Assembly (NCBI RefSeq): GCF_905220705.1
Contig: NZ_CAJNAT010000007.1
Coordinates: 186,001 to 250,000 of the forward strand
Source: Paraburkholderia domus
Lineage (GTDB): Bacteria; Pseudomonadota; Gammaproteobacteria; Burkholderiales; Burkholderiaceae
DNA length: 64,000 bases
Direction: 5' to 3'
In this document: positions 17,243-25,792 of the stretch, one piece after another
Layout of the letters: every line of letters begins with the position of its first letter
How positions within the stretch are numbered: the first letter of the stretch is position 1
Program-made: the position numbers and the translations under genes
The notes under the pieces: generated by a model
Told to the model about the DNA's origin: nothing
What the model saw: only the letters and a program-made list of their open reading frames with translations
Database searches by the model: none

Positions 17243-17473
17243 ATCTGGCTCCATCGAGAGGCGTGGGACGTTGCCGTCATTGCTGACGGATGCTGTTGGG
17301 CGATTTTTTCACCGGTCGCCTCTGGGTCCGAACTGCATGCTGCCGATTTGCTGCCGTTCTGCTGGCACTGGGTTTGCGACTGAGTTTGCGACATTAATTG
17401 CTGATTTACGTTCAAAATCACTGATCTGCGGCGCTCCAATGCCGCGTCGACACTGAGGCTGGGTCATTCTGCG

Positions 17474-18415
17474 CTACTCCCGCGAGCCTTGGAACACCGG
17501 TTCCGGCAAACCTCGTCGCCCGGGCGTTGCGATAAACACGCCGCCCGCATGCGCGTCGCTCGCGAGCGCCGCCGCGTCGAGATCGACGCGCGCACTCGTG
17601 ATGTACAGCATGTCCAGATGCGCAACCCCCGCAGAAAGTGCGCCTGGAGGACCGCCGAATGCGACGCAACTCGGCTGCACGGTCGGCACGTCGACGCGCT
17701 CGGTCTCCACCCCGTCGGGGCCATATCGCACCACGCGCCCGCCACCCCATTGCGCGTTCCACAAACCGCCGTCACGGTCGACGGTCGAGCCGTCGGGCTC
17801 GCCGGTGGCGTCAGTCAATGTCGTGAACACGCGGTCGTTGGCAATGCTGCCGTCCGCGCGATAGTCGCAGACGCGGATTTCACGCGTCGGCGAATCGCAG
17901 TAGTACATCGTCGCGCCGTCAGGACTGAACGCGATGCTGTTCGAGATTGCCGGTGCGGGTAACGGCAAACGCTCCAGCGACAAATCATGATTCAACCGAT
18001 AAAACCCGCCGACCGCTTGCAGCGGCGAGCCTTCGTCTTTCGTGCCGAATACGAAACGGCCCCGACGGTCGCAGCGGCCGTCGTTCACGCGCGTATTCAA
18101 GCCCGGTTCGACGTCGACGATACGTCGCGTCACGCCAGTTGCCAGATCGAAGAACGCCAGATGCGTCGCTAGTCCGAGCAGCAGGTAGCGCGGATCCGCG
18201 CACAACGCAAACGTGGCGAGACGCTCGGGCATGAGCCAGGACATGCTTTGTCCGTCGCTCGGGTCATAGCGCCACAGGCGCGCGCCTTCGATATCGGTCC
18301 AGTAGAAGCGGCCCGTTCTCGCGCACCACGTCGCGCCTTCGCCGAGCGCGCATTGCGTATCGAGCAGCAATGCCGCGCGAGGCGCTGGCAGACCTGTACG
18401 CCCACCCGCACTCAC
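17474..18415 (-). CDS. SMP-30/gluconolactonase-family sugar lactonase
   Basis: A 313-residue six-bladed beta-propeller lactonase that opens an aldonolactone to the aldonate. Metal-site motifs are CALGEGATWCARTGRFYWTDI (metal Glu), NTRVNDGRCDRRGRFVFGT (metal Asn and substrate contacts), ISNSIAFSPDGATMYYCDS (metal Asn and Asp) and EPDGSTVDRDGGLWNAQWGG. The GTG at 18415 has GGAGG six bases before it and overlaps the preceding dehydrogenase stop by four bases. Context suggests an arabinono- or galactono-lactone as substrate. Confidence 0.85.
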   Translation of the reverse strand: MSAGGRTGLPAPRAALLLDTQCALGEGATWCARTGRFYWTDIEGARLWRYDPSDGQSMSWLMPERLATFALCADPRYLLLGLATHLAFFDLATGVTRRIVDVEPGLNTRVNDGRCDRRGRFVFGTKDEGSPLQAVGGFYRLNHDLSLERLPLPAPAISNSIAFSPDGATMYYCDSPTREIRVCDYRADGSIANDRVFTTLTDATGEPDGSTVDRDGGLWNAQWGGGRVVRYGPDGVETERVDVPTVQPSCVAFGGPPGALSAGVAHLDMLYITSARVDLDAAALASDAHAGGVFIATPGRRGLPEPVFQGSRE

Positions 18416-19212
18416 GCCCAGCCTCCGTCGACGACGATGTCCTGCGCGGTGATCATCCTGCTGTCGTCGGCGGCGAGGAACAGCGCCATGCGTGCGAGAT
18501 CGGCGGGTTGCAGTTCAGCGTCGATGCACTGGCCTTCCTTGATCGAGCGACGCCCCGCATCGTCGAGCCACAAACGCTTCTGCTTCTCCGTCATCACCCA
18601 GCCCGGCACCAGTGTATTGACGCGGATGTTGAAGTGACCGAGGTCGCGCGCGAGGCCACGCGTCAAACCCTGCACCGCCGATTTCGACATCACGTACACC
18701 GGGTAGCCGCCGTTCTTCAGCATCCAGCTGATCGAGCCGAGGTTGATGATCGAACCCGCGTTGGCGGCTTTCATGTCCTCCATGACCGCCTGCGCGGCGA
18801 AGAACTGATGACGGATATTCACCGCGATGCCTGCGTCGAAAAACTCACGCGTCACTTCGCCAATCGCGTGGCGTTTGTCATTTGCCGCGTTGTTCACCAG
18901 CACCTGAATCGGGCCGAACGCAGCCTTCACGTCGGCGATCGCTTTCTGCAGCGCGTCGATGTCGGTCAGATCACACGGCAAGAATAGCGGCTTGTGTTTC
19001 GAATCGCCGAGTTCATCGGCGAGCGCGTCACCCGCAGTCGCATCGATATCGAAGAACGCGACGCGCGCACCCTGCGCCGCGAAATGCTCGACGAACGATG
19101 CGCCGATACCGGTCGCGCCACCCGTGATCAACACCGTTCGGTCGACGAGACTCGGATAGCGGGCAAACGTGCTGTCCGCGAGACGGTCGTTTGCATTGGC
19201 CGGAGACGACAT
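18412..19212 (-). CDS. SDR-family sugar 1-dehydrogenase (first of two)
   Basis: A 266-residue short-chain dehydrogenase. It has the cofactor loop TGGATGIGASFVEHF (about 31-45), NNAANDKRH in place of the usual NNAG, the catalytic Ser in NLGSISWM and the Tyr/Lys pair in PVYVMSKSAVQG, then VPGWVMTEKQKRLWLD. The NDKRH and VPGWVMTEKQ features are shared with xylose, arabinose and galactose 1-dehydrogenases of the SDR class. It lies between the permease and the lactonase, so it likely oxidises the imported aldose to its lactone. The sugar cannot be fixed from sequence. Confidence 0.8.
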   Translation of the reverse strand: MSSPANANDRLADSTFARYPSLVDRTVLITGGATGIGASFVEHFAAQGARVAFFDIDATAGDALADELGDSKHKPLFLPCDLTDIDALQKAIADVKAAFGPIQVLVNNAANDKRHAIGEVTREFFDAGIAVNIRHQFFAAQAVMEDMKAANAGSIINLGSISWMLKNGGYPVYVMSKSAVQGLTRGLARDLGHFNIRVNTLVPGWVMTEKQKRLWLDDAGRRSIKEGQCIDAELQPADLARMALFLAADDSRMITAQDIVVDGGWA

Positions 19213-19264
19213 CGTTCGATTCCTTTTAGAGCAAAGTGAATAAGTTGCGAACTGAGTCGCGGGT

Positions 19265-20281
19265 TCAGTCGCGCGAGCCGCGGTTCTTCAACTGGTCGAG
19301 CAGCACAGCGGCGAGCAGAATCGCGCCACGCACGAGATACTGATAGAAGGCGTCGATGTTCATCAGGTTCATCACGTTCTCGACCGTACCCATGATCAGT
19401 ACGCCGATGACGACCCCGGAGATTGTCGCGCGACCGCCGAGCAACGACACGCCGCCCAGCACGCAAGCCGAAATCACGTTCAGCTCGAAGCCTTCCGCTG
19501 CGTTCGGCTGACCCGACGTAATCCGCGAAGCCAGAATCACACCGGCCAGTGCAGTGACGGCACCTTGAATCAGGAAGATATAAACGCGCGTGCGTTCGAC
19601 ATTGATACCGGCGAGACGCGAGGCCTCCGGATTACCGCCGATTGCCAGCGTATTACGGCCGTACACGGTCTGATTGAGCATCACGCCGAACACGATGAAG
19701 CACAGCAGCGTGACCCAGATCGGCAGCGACACGCCGAAGAAGCTCAAGCCGCCCAGCGCGATAAACGTATCCGACGACACGCCCACCGCTTGCCCGTGCG
19801 ACACGATAAAGCCGAGACCGCGGACGATTTCCATCGTTGCGAGCGTCGTGATCAGCGCGTTGATGCGCAGATACGCAATCACCGCGCCGTTGACGAAGCC
19901 GATCACCGCACCCGCTGCCACAGCGGCAATGATCGCGATGAACGTATTGCCCGTGGCGTTCAGCACCATCGCGCACAGCACACCGGCGAACGCGACCGTC
20001 GACCCCACCGACAGGTCGAAATCGCGCGAGGCCAGACAGAACATCATCGTGCACGCGACCATGCCGATCTGCGAGATCGACAGCGCAAGACCGAGCATGT
20101 TCTCGATCGAGAAGAAGTGATCGACGGTCAGCGACATCGTAATGAACATCACGATGAAGATCAGAATCAGGCTGTACTCGGTGATCTGCTGCCACCATTT
20201 CGCCTTGTCGTTCGACTGCGGAATCAGCGCTTCGGCCGCGCCTTTGGCGGCCTGTTGCGCGAGGTTTTCTCTGGCTTGCAT
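19265..20281 (-). CDS. araH: Sugar ABC transporter permease, AraH-like
   Basis: A 338-residue inner-membrane permease of the CUT2 class. It follows Escherichia coli AraH closely: MVACTMMFCLASRDFDLSVG, RINALITTLATMEIVRGLGF, GRNTLAIGGNPEASRLAGI and ILASRITSGQPNAAEG. About eight to ten hydrophobic segments are visible. An AGGAGTC stretch precedes the start. It pairs with the downstream-encoded ATPase and binding protein of the same AraFGH type. E. coli AraFGH carries L-arabinose and some galactose; the substrate here is inferred from the neighbours. Confidence 0.88.
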   Translation of the reverse strand: MQARENLAQQAAKGAAEALIPQSNDKAKWWQQITEYSLILIFIVMFITMSLTVDHFFSIENMLGLALSISQIGMVACTMMFCLASRDFDLSVGSTVAFAGVLCAMVLNATGNTFIAIIAAVAAGAVIGFVNGAVIAYLRINALITTLATMEIVRGLGFIVSHGQAVGVSSDTFIALGGLSFFGVSLPIWVTLLCFIVFGVMLNQTVYGRNTLAIGGNPEASRLAGINVERTRVYIFLIQGAVTALAGVILASRITSGQPNAAEGFELNVISACVLGGVSLLGGRATISGVVIGVLIMGTVENVMNLMNIDAFYQYLVRGAILLAAVLLDQLKNRGSRD

Positions 20282-20335
20282 GTTGAAGACTCCTCCCGTT
20301 CCCCACGGGTTGCCGGACTTTCGTCCAAATAATGT

Positions 20336-21871
20336 TCAGGCCGCTTGCTGCGCGGCTGCGGTTTCGGGCAGCGCGGTCGAGCTTTGCGGCAACGCGAGGC
20401 TCAACACCGTTTGTTCCGTTGCTTCCTTGCGTGACAGCTCACCGGAAATGCGTCCCTGACGCATCACGACGATCCGGTCGGACACGCCGAGCACCTCCGG
20501 CAATTCCGACGAAATCATTACGATGGCGCAGCCGCGCTCGGCAAGCTGATAAATCACGTTATAGATCTCATGCTTCGCGCCGACGTCGATCCCGCGCGTC
20601 GGTTCGTCGAGGATCACCACCTTCAGATCAGGCTCGGCCAGCCAGCGCGACAAAATCGCCTTCTGCTGGTTGCCGCCCGACAGGAAGCGAATCTTCTGGC
20701 GGCGACTTGGCGTCTTGATCTTCAGCAGCTTGATAAAACGGTCTGCGGTTTCCGCTTCTTTCTTGCGGTCGAGGAACATCCCCGCGCGCAAATAGTGGCG
20801 GCGGCAACTGATATTGATGTTCTCCGACACGGTCGCCATCGCGACGATGCCCTCTTCCTTGCGGTCTTCCGGACACAGCACGATGCCGTGTCTGATCGCC
20901 TCGCCCGCGCTGCGCACCTTGATCGGCTTGCCGTCGAGCACGATTTCGCCGGCCTTCTTGTGATCGGCGCCGTACACCAGATGCATCAGTTCGCTGCGGC
21001 CCGCGCCCACCAGACCGAAGAAGCCGACGATCTCGCCGCGCCGCACTTCGAAGCTGGCCGGTTGCGCTAGCGCATGCCCTTCGATCGCTTTCGCTGCGAA
21101 ACGGACCTCGCCGAGCGGGCGTGCCGAGTAGTTGTAGATGTCGGCGATTTCACGTCCGACCATTTCGCTGACGATGGTGTCGCGCTTCACGCCTTCGAGC
21201 GTCGGATGCGAAGCAATTTTGCGGCCGTCGCGGAAGATCGTGCAGGCGTCGCACAACTCGTAGATCTCGTCCATGCGGTGCGAGATATAGATCATCGCGC
21301 GGTTGTCCGCGCGCAGATCGCGCACCAGCTTGAACAGCACTTCGGTCTCGCGATGCGACAGCGAACTGGTCGGTTCGTCCAGTGCGATCACGCGTGCGTT
21401 ACGCAGCAGCGCCTTGCAGATTTCGACCATTTGCCGCTGCGCGATCGAGAGCTTTCTCAACTTCGCGTTCGGGTCGAGCGCCACGCCCATCGCCTCGAGA
21501 CGTTCACGCACGAAGCGCTTGGCTTCGCGCTTGTTGACCCAACCGAGCGAGTTCGGCAACTGGCCGAGCAGCAGATTGTCCGCGACCGTGAGATCGGGCA
21601 CGTATTGCAGTTCCTGGTGAATCACCGCGATCCCCGCCGCGATCGACGATGCCGCGCTCGTGAAGCGCACCTCATTGCCGTCGATCATCACGCGGCCCGA
21701 ATCGGGCTGGTATTCACCACCGAGAATCTTCAGCAGGGTCGATTTCCCTGCGCCGTTTTCGCCCATCAGGCCGTGCACCTGGCCGACGTTGACGTCGAAG
21801 GACACACCGTCGAGCGCGCGCACGCCTGGAAAGACTTTGCCGATATTGTCAAAACGTAGCGTCGCTGACAC
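20336..21871 (-). CDS. araG: Sugar ABC transporter ATP-binding protein, AraG-like
   Basis: A 511-residue protein with two fused ABC domains. The first has Walker A GENGAGKSTLLKIL, signature LSIAQRQMVEI and Walker B VIALDEPTSSL; the second has a degenerate Walker A region (GLVGAGRSELMHLV), signature LSGGNQQKAIL and VVILDEPTRGID. This is the CUT2 layout, and the sequence resembles E. coli AraG. The GTG at 21871 has AGGAGG four bases upstream; longer readings from 22003 add 44 unlike residues. It sits between araF and araH. Confidence 0.9.
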   Translation of the reverse strand: MSATLRFDNIGKVFPGVRALDGVSFDVNVGQVHGLMGENGAGKSTLLKILGGEYQPDSGRVMIDGNEVRFTSAASSIAAGIAVIHQELQYVPDLTVADNLLLGQLPNSLGWVNKREAKRFVRERLEAMGVALDPNAKLRKLSIAQRQMVEICKALLRNARVIALDEPTSSLSHRETEVLFKLVRDLRADNRAMIYISHRMDEIYELCDACTIFRDGRKIASHPTLEGVKRDTIVSEMVGREIADIYNYSARPLGEVRFAAKAIEGHALAQPASFEVRRGEIVGFFGLVGAGRSELMHLVYGADHKKAGEIVLDGKPIKVRSAGEAIRHGIVLCPEDRKEEGIVAMATVSENINISCRRHYLRAGMFLDRKKEAETADRFIKLLKIKTPSRRQKIRFLSGGNQQKAILSRWLAEPDLKVVILDEPTRGIDVGAKHEIYNVIYQLAERGCAIVMISSELPEVLGVSDRIVVMRQGRISGELSRKEATEQTVLSLALPQSSTALPETAAAQQAA

Positions 21872-21989
21872 TTCGCCTCCTGTCCCATGCAACTTAGTTG
21901 CTGCTTCGTGTGAACCGTGCGTGTTTTGCGAGGCAGTCACGCCAGCGGCAAACACGGTCTGTCTCAACTGCCGATCTTGTATTGCTGTT

Positions 21990-22029
21990 GCCGGCGCGCC
22001 CAATCCTTGGAGAAACGACGCGCCGGCAG
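21990..22029 (-). promoter_or_regulatory. Stem-loop between araF and araG
   Basis: TGCCGGCGCG and CGCGCCGGCA are perfect 10-bp complements spaced by 20 bases, beginning 33 bases after the araF stop in the minus-strand transcript. No T run follows, so it is more likely a stabilising or processing hairpin than a full terminator. Such elements let the binding protein be made in excess of the membrane components. Confidence 0.5.
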
Positions 22030-22061
22030 TTCACTTCATTGCACCGCGATACAACAACTGC

Positions 22062-23060
22062 TTAATTTGCCGCGAGGCCCATCTTCTGGCGCACTTCGGC
22101 GACGTTGTCACGCGTGGCCAGCATGCCGGTCGTCAGCGTGAGCATCGGCGGTTCCTTGCCTTGCGTGATCCAGTCGTACATCAGCGTCGAGGTTTCTTCG
22201 CCGTGGCGCTTCGGGCTGATGATGACGGTGCCATAGAAGCCGGTCGGCGACGGCTTCTTGAACTCGTTCAATGCCGACTCCGAACCGCCGATCCCGATAC
22301 CGATCATGTTGTCCGCCTTAAAGCCGCGGCCTTCCGCTGCGCGCACGGCGCCGAGCACGCCTTCGTCATTCAGCGCGTAAGCCACCCAGTGCTTGAACTG
22401 CGGGTTCTTCGTCAGCGCGATGTTGGCGGCGTTGAACGCGTTTTCCGTGTCGGTTTTCGCTTGCGGTGCTTCAACCACGTTGGCCTTCGGGAAACCGGCG
22501 GCGACGAGCGCGTCGGTTGCACCGGTGGTGCGGTCAACTGCGGTGGGCAACTGGTTGTAGGTCACGTCGATCGCGCCGACGTCCTTCATATCCCAGCCGC
22601 GCTTCTTGATTTCCGCAGCCAGGCCGTCACCCACCTGCTTGCCGATGTTGTACGCCGAGATGCCCATATGCGGCACCGATGCGATCGGCTTGCCCGCGCC
22701 GTCGACGAGTCGGTCGTCCACCGTCATCATCTTCAGGCCGTCGGCCTTTGCCTTGGCGACGATGCCCGGTCCGAGCTTGACGTCAGGCGTGCAGATCACA
22801 AAGCCTTGCGCTTTCTGAGCCGACAGGTTGTCGATTGCGCTCATCACCTTCTCGCCCGACGGCGCGCCGATCTTCACCAGCGTAAAGCCCTTTTCCTTGG
22901 CGGCGATTTCGGCGAACTTCCATTCGTCCTGGAACCACGGTTCCTCCGGCTGCTTCACGAGGAAGCCGATCTTGACCGGATCAGCGGCCTGCGCCACCGG
23001 TGCGTTGAAGAGCACACCCGTCGCCGCTGCTGCCAGCGTGAGGAAAATTCTTCGTTTCAT
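22062..23060 (-). CDS. araF: Periplasmic sugar-binding protein, AraF-like
   Basis: A 332-residue precursor with a signal peptide (MKRRIFLTLAAAATG, cleavage likely after AQA near residue 25). The mature start KIGFLVKQPEEPWFQDEWKF is nearly the E. coli AraF start; FVICTPDVKLGPGIVAKA, the RTTGATDAL stretch and GFYGTVIISPKRHG are also shared. The ATG at 23060 with AGGAGA upstream is preferred over a longer reading from 23129. It delivers the sugar to AraG/AraH. Galactose remains possible because arabinose-binding proteins also bind it. Confidence 0.9.
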   Translation of the reverse strand: MKRRIFLTLAAAATGVLFNAPVAQAADPVKIGFLVKQPEEPWFQDEWKFAEIAAKEKGFTLVKIGAPSGEKVMSAIDNLSAQKAQGFVICTPDVKLGPGIVAKAKADGLKMMTVDDRLVDGAGKPIASVPHMGISAYNIGKQVGDGLAAEIKKRGWDMKDVGAIDVTYNQLPTAVDRTTGATDALVAAGFPKANVVEAPQAKTDTENAFNAANIALTKNPQFKHWVAYALNDEGVLGAVRAAEGRGFKADNMIGIGIGGSESALNEFKKPSPTGFYGTVIISPKRHGEETSTLMYDWITQGKEPPMLTLTTGMLATRDNVAEVRQKMGLAAN

Positions 23061-23243
23061 GATGCGTGTCTCCTGACTAATTGATAACGAGAAGGTATCG
23101 GCCGCGTCTTCTTGTACCGGTTGTGACACACGCGGCCAGCGCGTCGTCCGGTGAAACTTTGATGCCGCTTATTGCCTGTTCTTGCCTGTTCTTGCTGTTC
23201 GAGCTACTGGTCCTGCTTCCTGTTGCGTGCTGGTCCGCTACAT

Positions 23244-24020
23244 TCAGTCGTGATACAGCGCGGAACGGCCGCCATCCACGGTGATGCAGGTGGCGTTGAT
23301 GAACGGCGCTTCATCCGAAGCAAGAAATACCGCGGTCATCGCCACTTCTTCCGGGCGCCCGATGCGCTTCATCGGTTGCAAATCGAGCGTCGCCTGTTGC
23401 GCGGCGGCCGGATCGGCCTGTTCGTTCCACCAATCGTGCGTCAATTGCGTTTCGATGTACCCCGGCGCGATCGCGTTGACCCGCACGTTGCGCGGCGCGT
23501 ATTCGATGCCGAGTGCACGCGTCAACCCGAGCACACCATGCTTGGCCACCGGGTACGGAAAACATCCCGGAATGATCTTGAACGCATGCGTCGACGCGAT
23601 ATTCACGATGCTGCCCGCGCCGCGTTCGACCATGCCCGGCAACACCGCGCGACACCCGTTCCAGACGCCGTCGAGATCGACCGCGAAGCAACGGCGCCAG
23701 TCGTCGTCGGTCATCGTCAGCGGGTCGCAGAACACGTTGATGCCGGCGTTATTGACCAGCACGTCGAGCGCGCCGAACGCGCGTTCGGCCTCGCTCACCG
23801 CGCGCTGAACCGAGGCCGATTGCGTCACATCCGTCTGCACCGCCAGCACACGTCCGCCGGTTTGCGTCTTGATCAGCTCCGCCGTCTGCCGCGCAGTTTC
23901 AATATCCAGCTCAGCCAGCACGACCGCAGCGCCTTCGCGCGCAAACGCGAGGGCGATCGCCGCACCGATGCCACGCCCGGCGCCGGTGATCAACGCGACT
24001 TTGTCGGCGAGCCGCTTCAT
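23244..24020 (-). CDS. SDR-family dehydrogenase (second of two)
   Basis: A 258-residue classical SDR. It has TGAGRGIGAAIALAF near residues 13-27, NNAGINVF, the catalytic Ser in NIASTHA, PYPVAKHGVLGLTRAL (Tyr/Lys), and the C-terminal FINATCITVDGG. It resembles bacterial sugar dehydrogenases but the substrate cannot be read from the sequence. It overlaps dgoA by four bases (ATGA), so the two are probably translated together. A role in galactose or arabinose oxidation is inferred from its place in the operon. Confidence 0.78.
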   Translation of the reverse strand: MKRLADKVALITGAGRGIGAAIALAFAREGAAVVLAELDIETARQTAELIKTQTGGRVLAVQTDVTQSASVQRAVSEAERAFGALDVLVNNAGINVFCDPLTMTDDDWRRCFAVDLDGVWNGCRAVLPGMVERGAGSIVNIASTHAFKIIPGCFPYPVAKHGVLGLTRALGIEYAPRNVRVNAIAPGYIETQLTHDWWNEQADPAAAQQATLDLQPMKRIGRPEEVAMTAVFLASDEAPFINATCITVDGGRSALYHD

Positions 24021-24697
24021 TTCTTCGCGCCTGCCCGCGCGATGCGCAAGCCGTTGATGAACGCCTTCGCGTGCGAGGCGGTCACCGCCGCGCTCTGCCC
24101 CGGTTTGTACAGCGCCGAACCGAGGCCGAAGCCATTCGCGCCGGCGCTAAGGAACGGCCCCATGTTGTCCGGCGTGATCCCACCCACCGGCACCAGCGGC
24201 ACTTCCGCCGCGATCACCGCGCGCCACGCCTTCACGATCTGGCAGCCGAGTTGCTCGGCGGGGAACATCTTCAGCACGTCAGCGCCGTTCTTCAGCGCGA
24301 TGAAGGCTTCGTTCGGCGTCGCCACGCCCGGCGCGCAGGCCATGCCCAGTGCCTTCGCAGCGCCGACGACCTCCGGATCGCTATGCGGCATCACGATCAG
24401 TTCGCCACCTGCCGACTTCACGTCGTTGACGAAACTCGGATGCAGCACCGTGCCCGCTCCGACGATCGCATCGGCTGGCAACGCCTTGCGGATCGCCGCG
24501 ATGCTGTCGAACGGCTGCGGCGAATTCAACGGCACTTCGACGATGCGAAAACCGGCCTCGTACAACGCCTGACCGTGCTCAGCGGCGTCCGCGGGTGTCA
24601 CGCCGCGCATGATCGCGATCAGCGGACAGATCTCGAACGCCGCGATCAAACCCGCGTGCGGCATGTACGGAGCGGGCAGATTGATGTGAGGTTGCAT
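24017..24697 (-). CDS. dgoA: 2-dehydro-3-deoxy-6-phosphogalactonate aldolase
   Basis: A 226-residue class I aldolase of the KDPG/KDPGal family, splitting KDPGal into pyruvate and glyceraldehyde 3-phosphate. It has PLIAIMRGVTPADA (catalytic Glu equivalent region), EVPLNSPQPFDSI characteristic of DgoA rather than Eda, VGAGTVLHPSFV and the Schiff-base Lys in DVLKMFPAEQLG; VGGITPDNMGPFL lines the phosphate site. An AAGGAA sits before the ATG. It is 36 bases downstream of dgoK and overlaps the next dehydrogenase. Confidence 0.92.
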   Translation of the reverse strand: MQPHINLPAPYMPHAGLIAAFEICPLIAIMRGVTPADAAEHGQALYEAGFRIVEVPLNSPQPFDSIAAIRKALPADAIVGAGTVLHPSFVNDVKSAGGELIVMPHSDPEVVGAAKALGMACAPGVATPNEAFIALKNGADVLKMFPAEQLGCQIVKAWRAVIAAEVPLVPVGGITPDNMGPFLSAGANGFGLGSALYKPGQSAAVTASHAKAFINGLRIARAGAKK

Positions 24698-24733
24698 GTC
24701 GGTTCCTTGTTTCGTGAGCGGCGGCGCTACCGC

Positions 24734-25792
24734 TTAGCCCGCATACGCCGCTTGGGGCGTGGGATTGACGAGCCCCGCCTGGGTAGCGATGCGCCACAAG
24801 CCGCGCTCGGTGGCGTGCTTCACCAGCTCCGCATGCGTGCAGCCGAATTGCGCAAGCGCCACGCGATAGCGCTCGCATAGCGCTTCGTTGCCGATCAGGC
24901 GCAAATGCTGCCCGGCGAGCGAGTTTTGCTGCTGCGTGAGCACGGCTTCGAGACCGGCCAGTTCGTGCCCGATCAGCAGGCCCGACAGATAATCCGGCTG
25001 CTGTTCGCGCGACAGTTGCCCGGTAAGGCCAAGCGTGCGAGCGCTGAATACGGTTGCCAGCATGCCTGCCTGACCTTTGTCGCGAGCGATGTTCACCCCA
25101 CGCAGGAATGCCTCGGTATCCGGACGATCCGGCGTGACCATCGTGCGGCCAAGGATGGTGTGCTCGCGCAATGCGCCGAACACTTCACCGGTCATGAAGG
25201 TATGAAAACGTTCGATGCGGCCCGCCTGCACGACGGCCCATTTCGCGTGGGTGCCGGGCAAGCCGATCAGTGCGCGCCTGGCGTTGTCCGCTGCGTCCGC
25301 GTCCTGACCAAGCGCGCCGAAGATCTGAGTTTCTTCGCCGCGCATTACATTGGGCAGCTCACCCCGTTGCAGGACGCCCGGCACGATGTGCAGCGTCGAG
25401 CCGCACGCGGCTTTCACGTGCACGATGCCGGCCACCAGCGCATTGGCATTCGCCGGCGCGTCGACGTACGGTGCTTCGACCCAGCCTTGCGCGCTGCCGA
25501 CCATACCGGCTGCGATCACCGGTACGGCGGGCGCCTGTGCGAGCCAGGCGCCGCACGCGTCGTCAAAGGCGTCGTCGAAGCCACCTTGCTCGGCGCTGCG
25601 CGGCAAATTCATGATGCCGGCCGTCGATGCCCGCGTCGCCAACACTTCGCCGGCCGCGTCGTACAGATACGCGCGCAGCGACGTCGTGCCCCAGTCGAGC
25701 GCGATGAGCGCGGCGTGCTGGAGCTTGGCGTCGGTGGCCGCGGCGGTGTTCACCCGATTGACCGCTTGCGTGTGAGAACCCGCTCGCTTCAT
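24734..25792 (-). CDS. dgoK: 2-dehydro-3-deoxygalactonokinase
   Basis: A 352-residue sugar kinase that phosphorylates 2-keto-3-deoxygalactonate at O6. The phosphate-1 motif ALIALDWGTTSLRAYL is near residue 30, IAAGMVGSAQGWVEAPY follows, and FGALGQDADAADNAR plus LIGLPGTHAKWAVV are typical of DgoK. Its start codon overlaps the stop of the IclR regulator by four bases. Together with dgoA it completes the lower De Ley-Doudoroff steps. Confidence 0.92.
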   Translation of the reverse strand: MKRAGSHTQAVNRVNTAAATDAKLQHAALIALDWGTTSLRAYLYDAAGEVLATRASTAGIMNLPRSAEQGGFDDAFDDACGAWLAQAPAVPVIAAGMVGSAQGWVEAPYVDAPANANALVAGIVHVKAACGSTLHIVPGVLQRGELPNVMRGEETQIFGALGQDADAADNARRALIGLPGTHAKWAVVQAGRIERFHTFMTGEVFGALREHTILGRTMVTPDRPDTEAFLRGVNIARDKGQAGMLATVFSARTLGLTGQLSREQQPDYLSGLLIGHELAGLEAVLTQQQNSLAGQHLRLIGNEALCERYRVALAQFGCTHAELVKHATERGLWRIATQAGLVNPTPQAAYAG

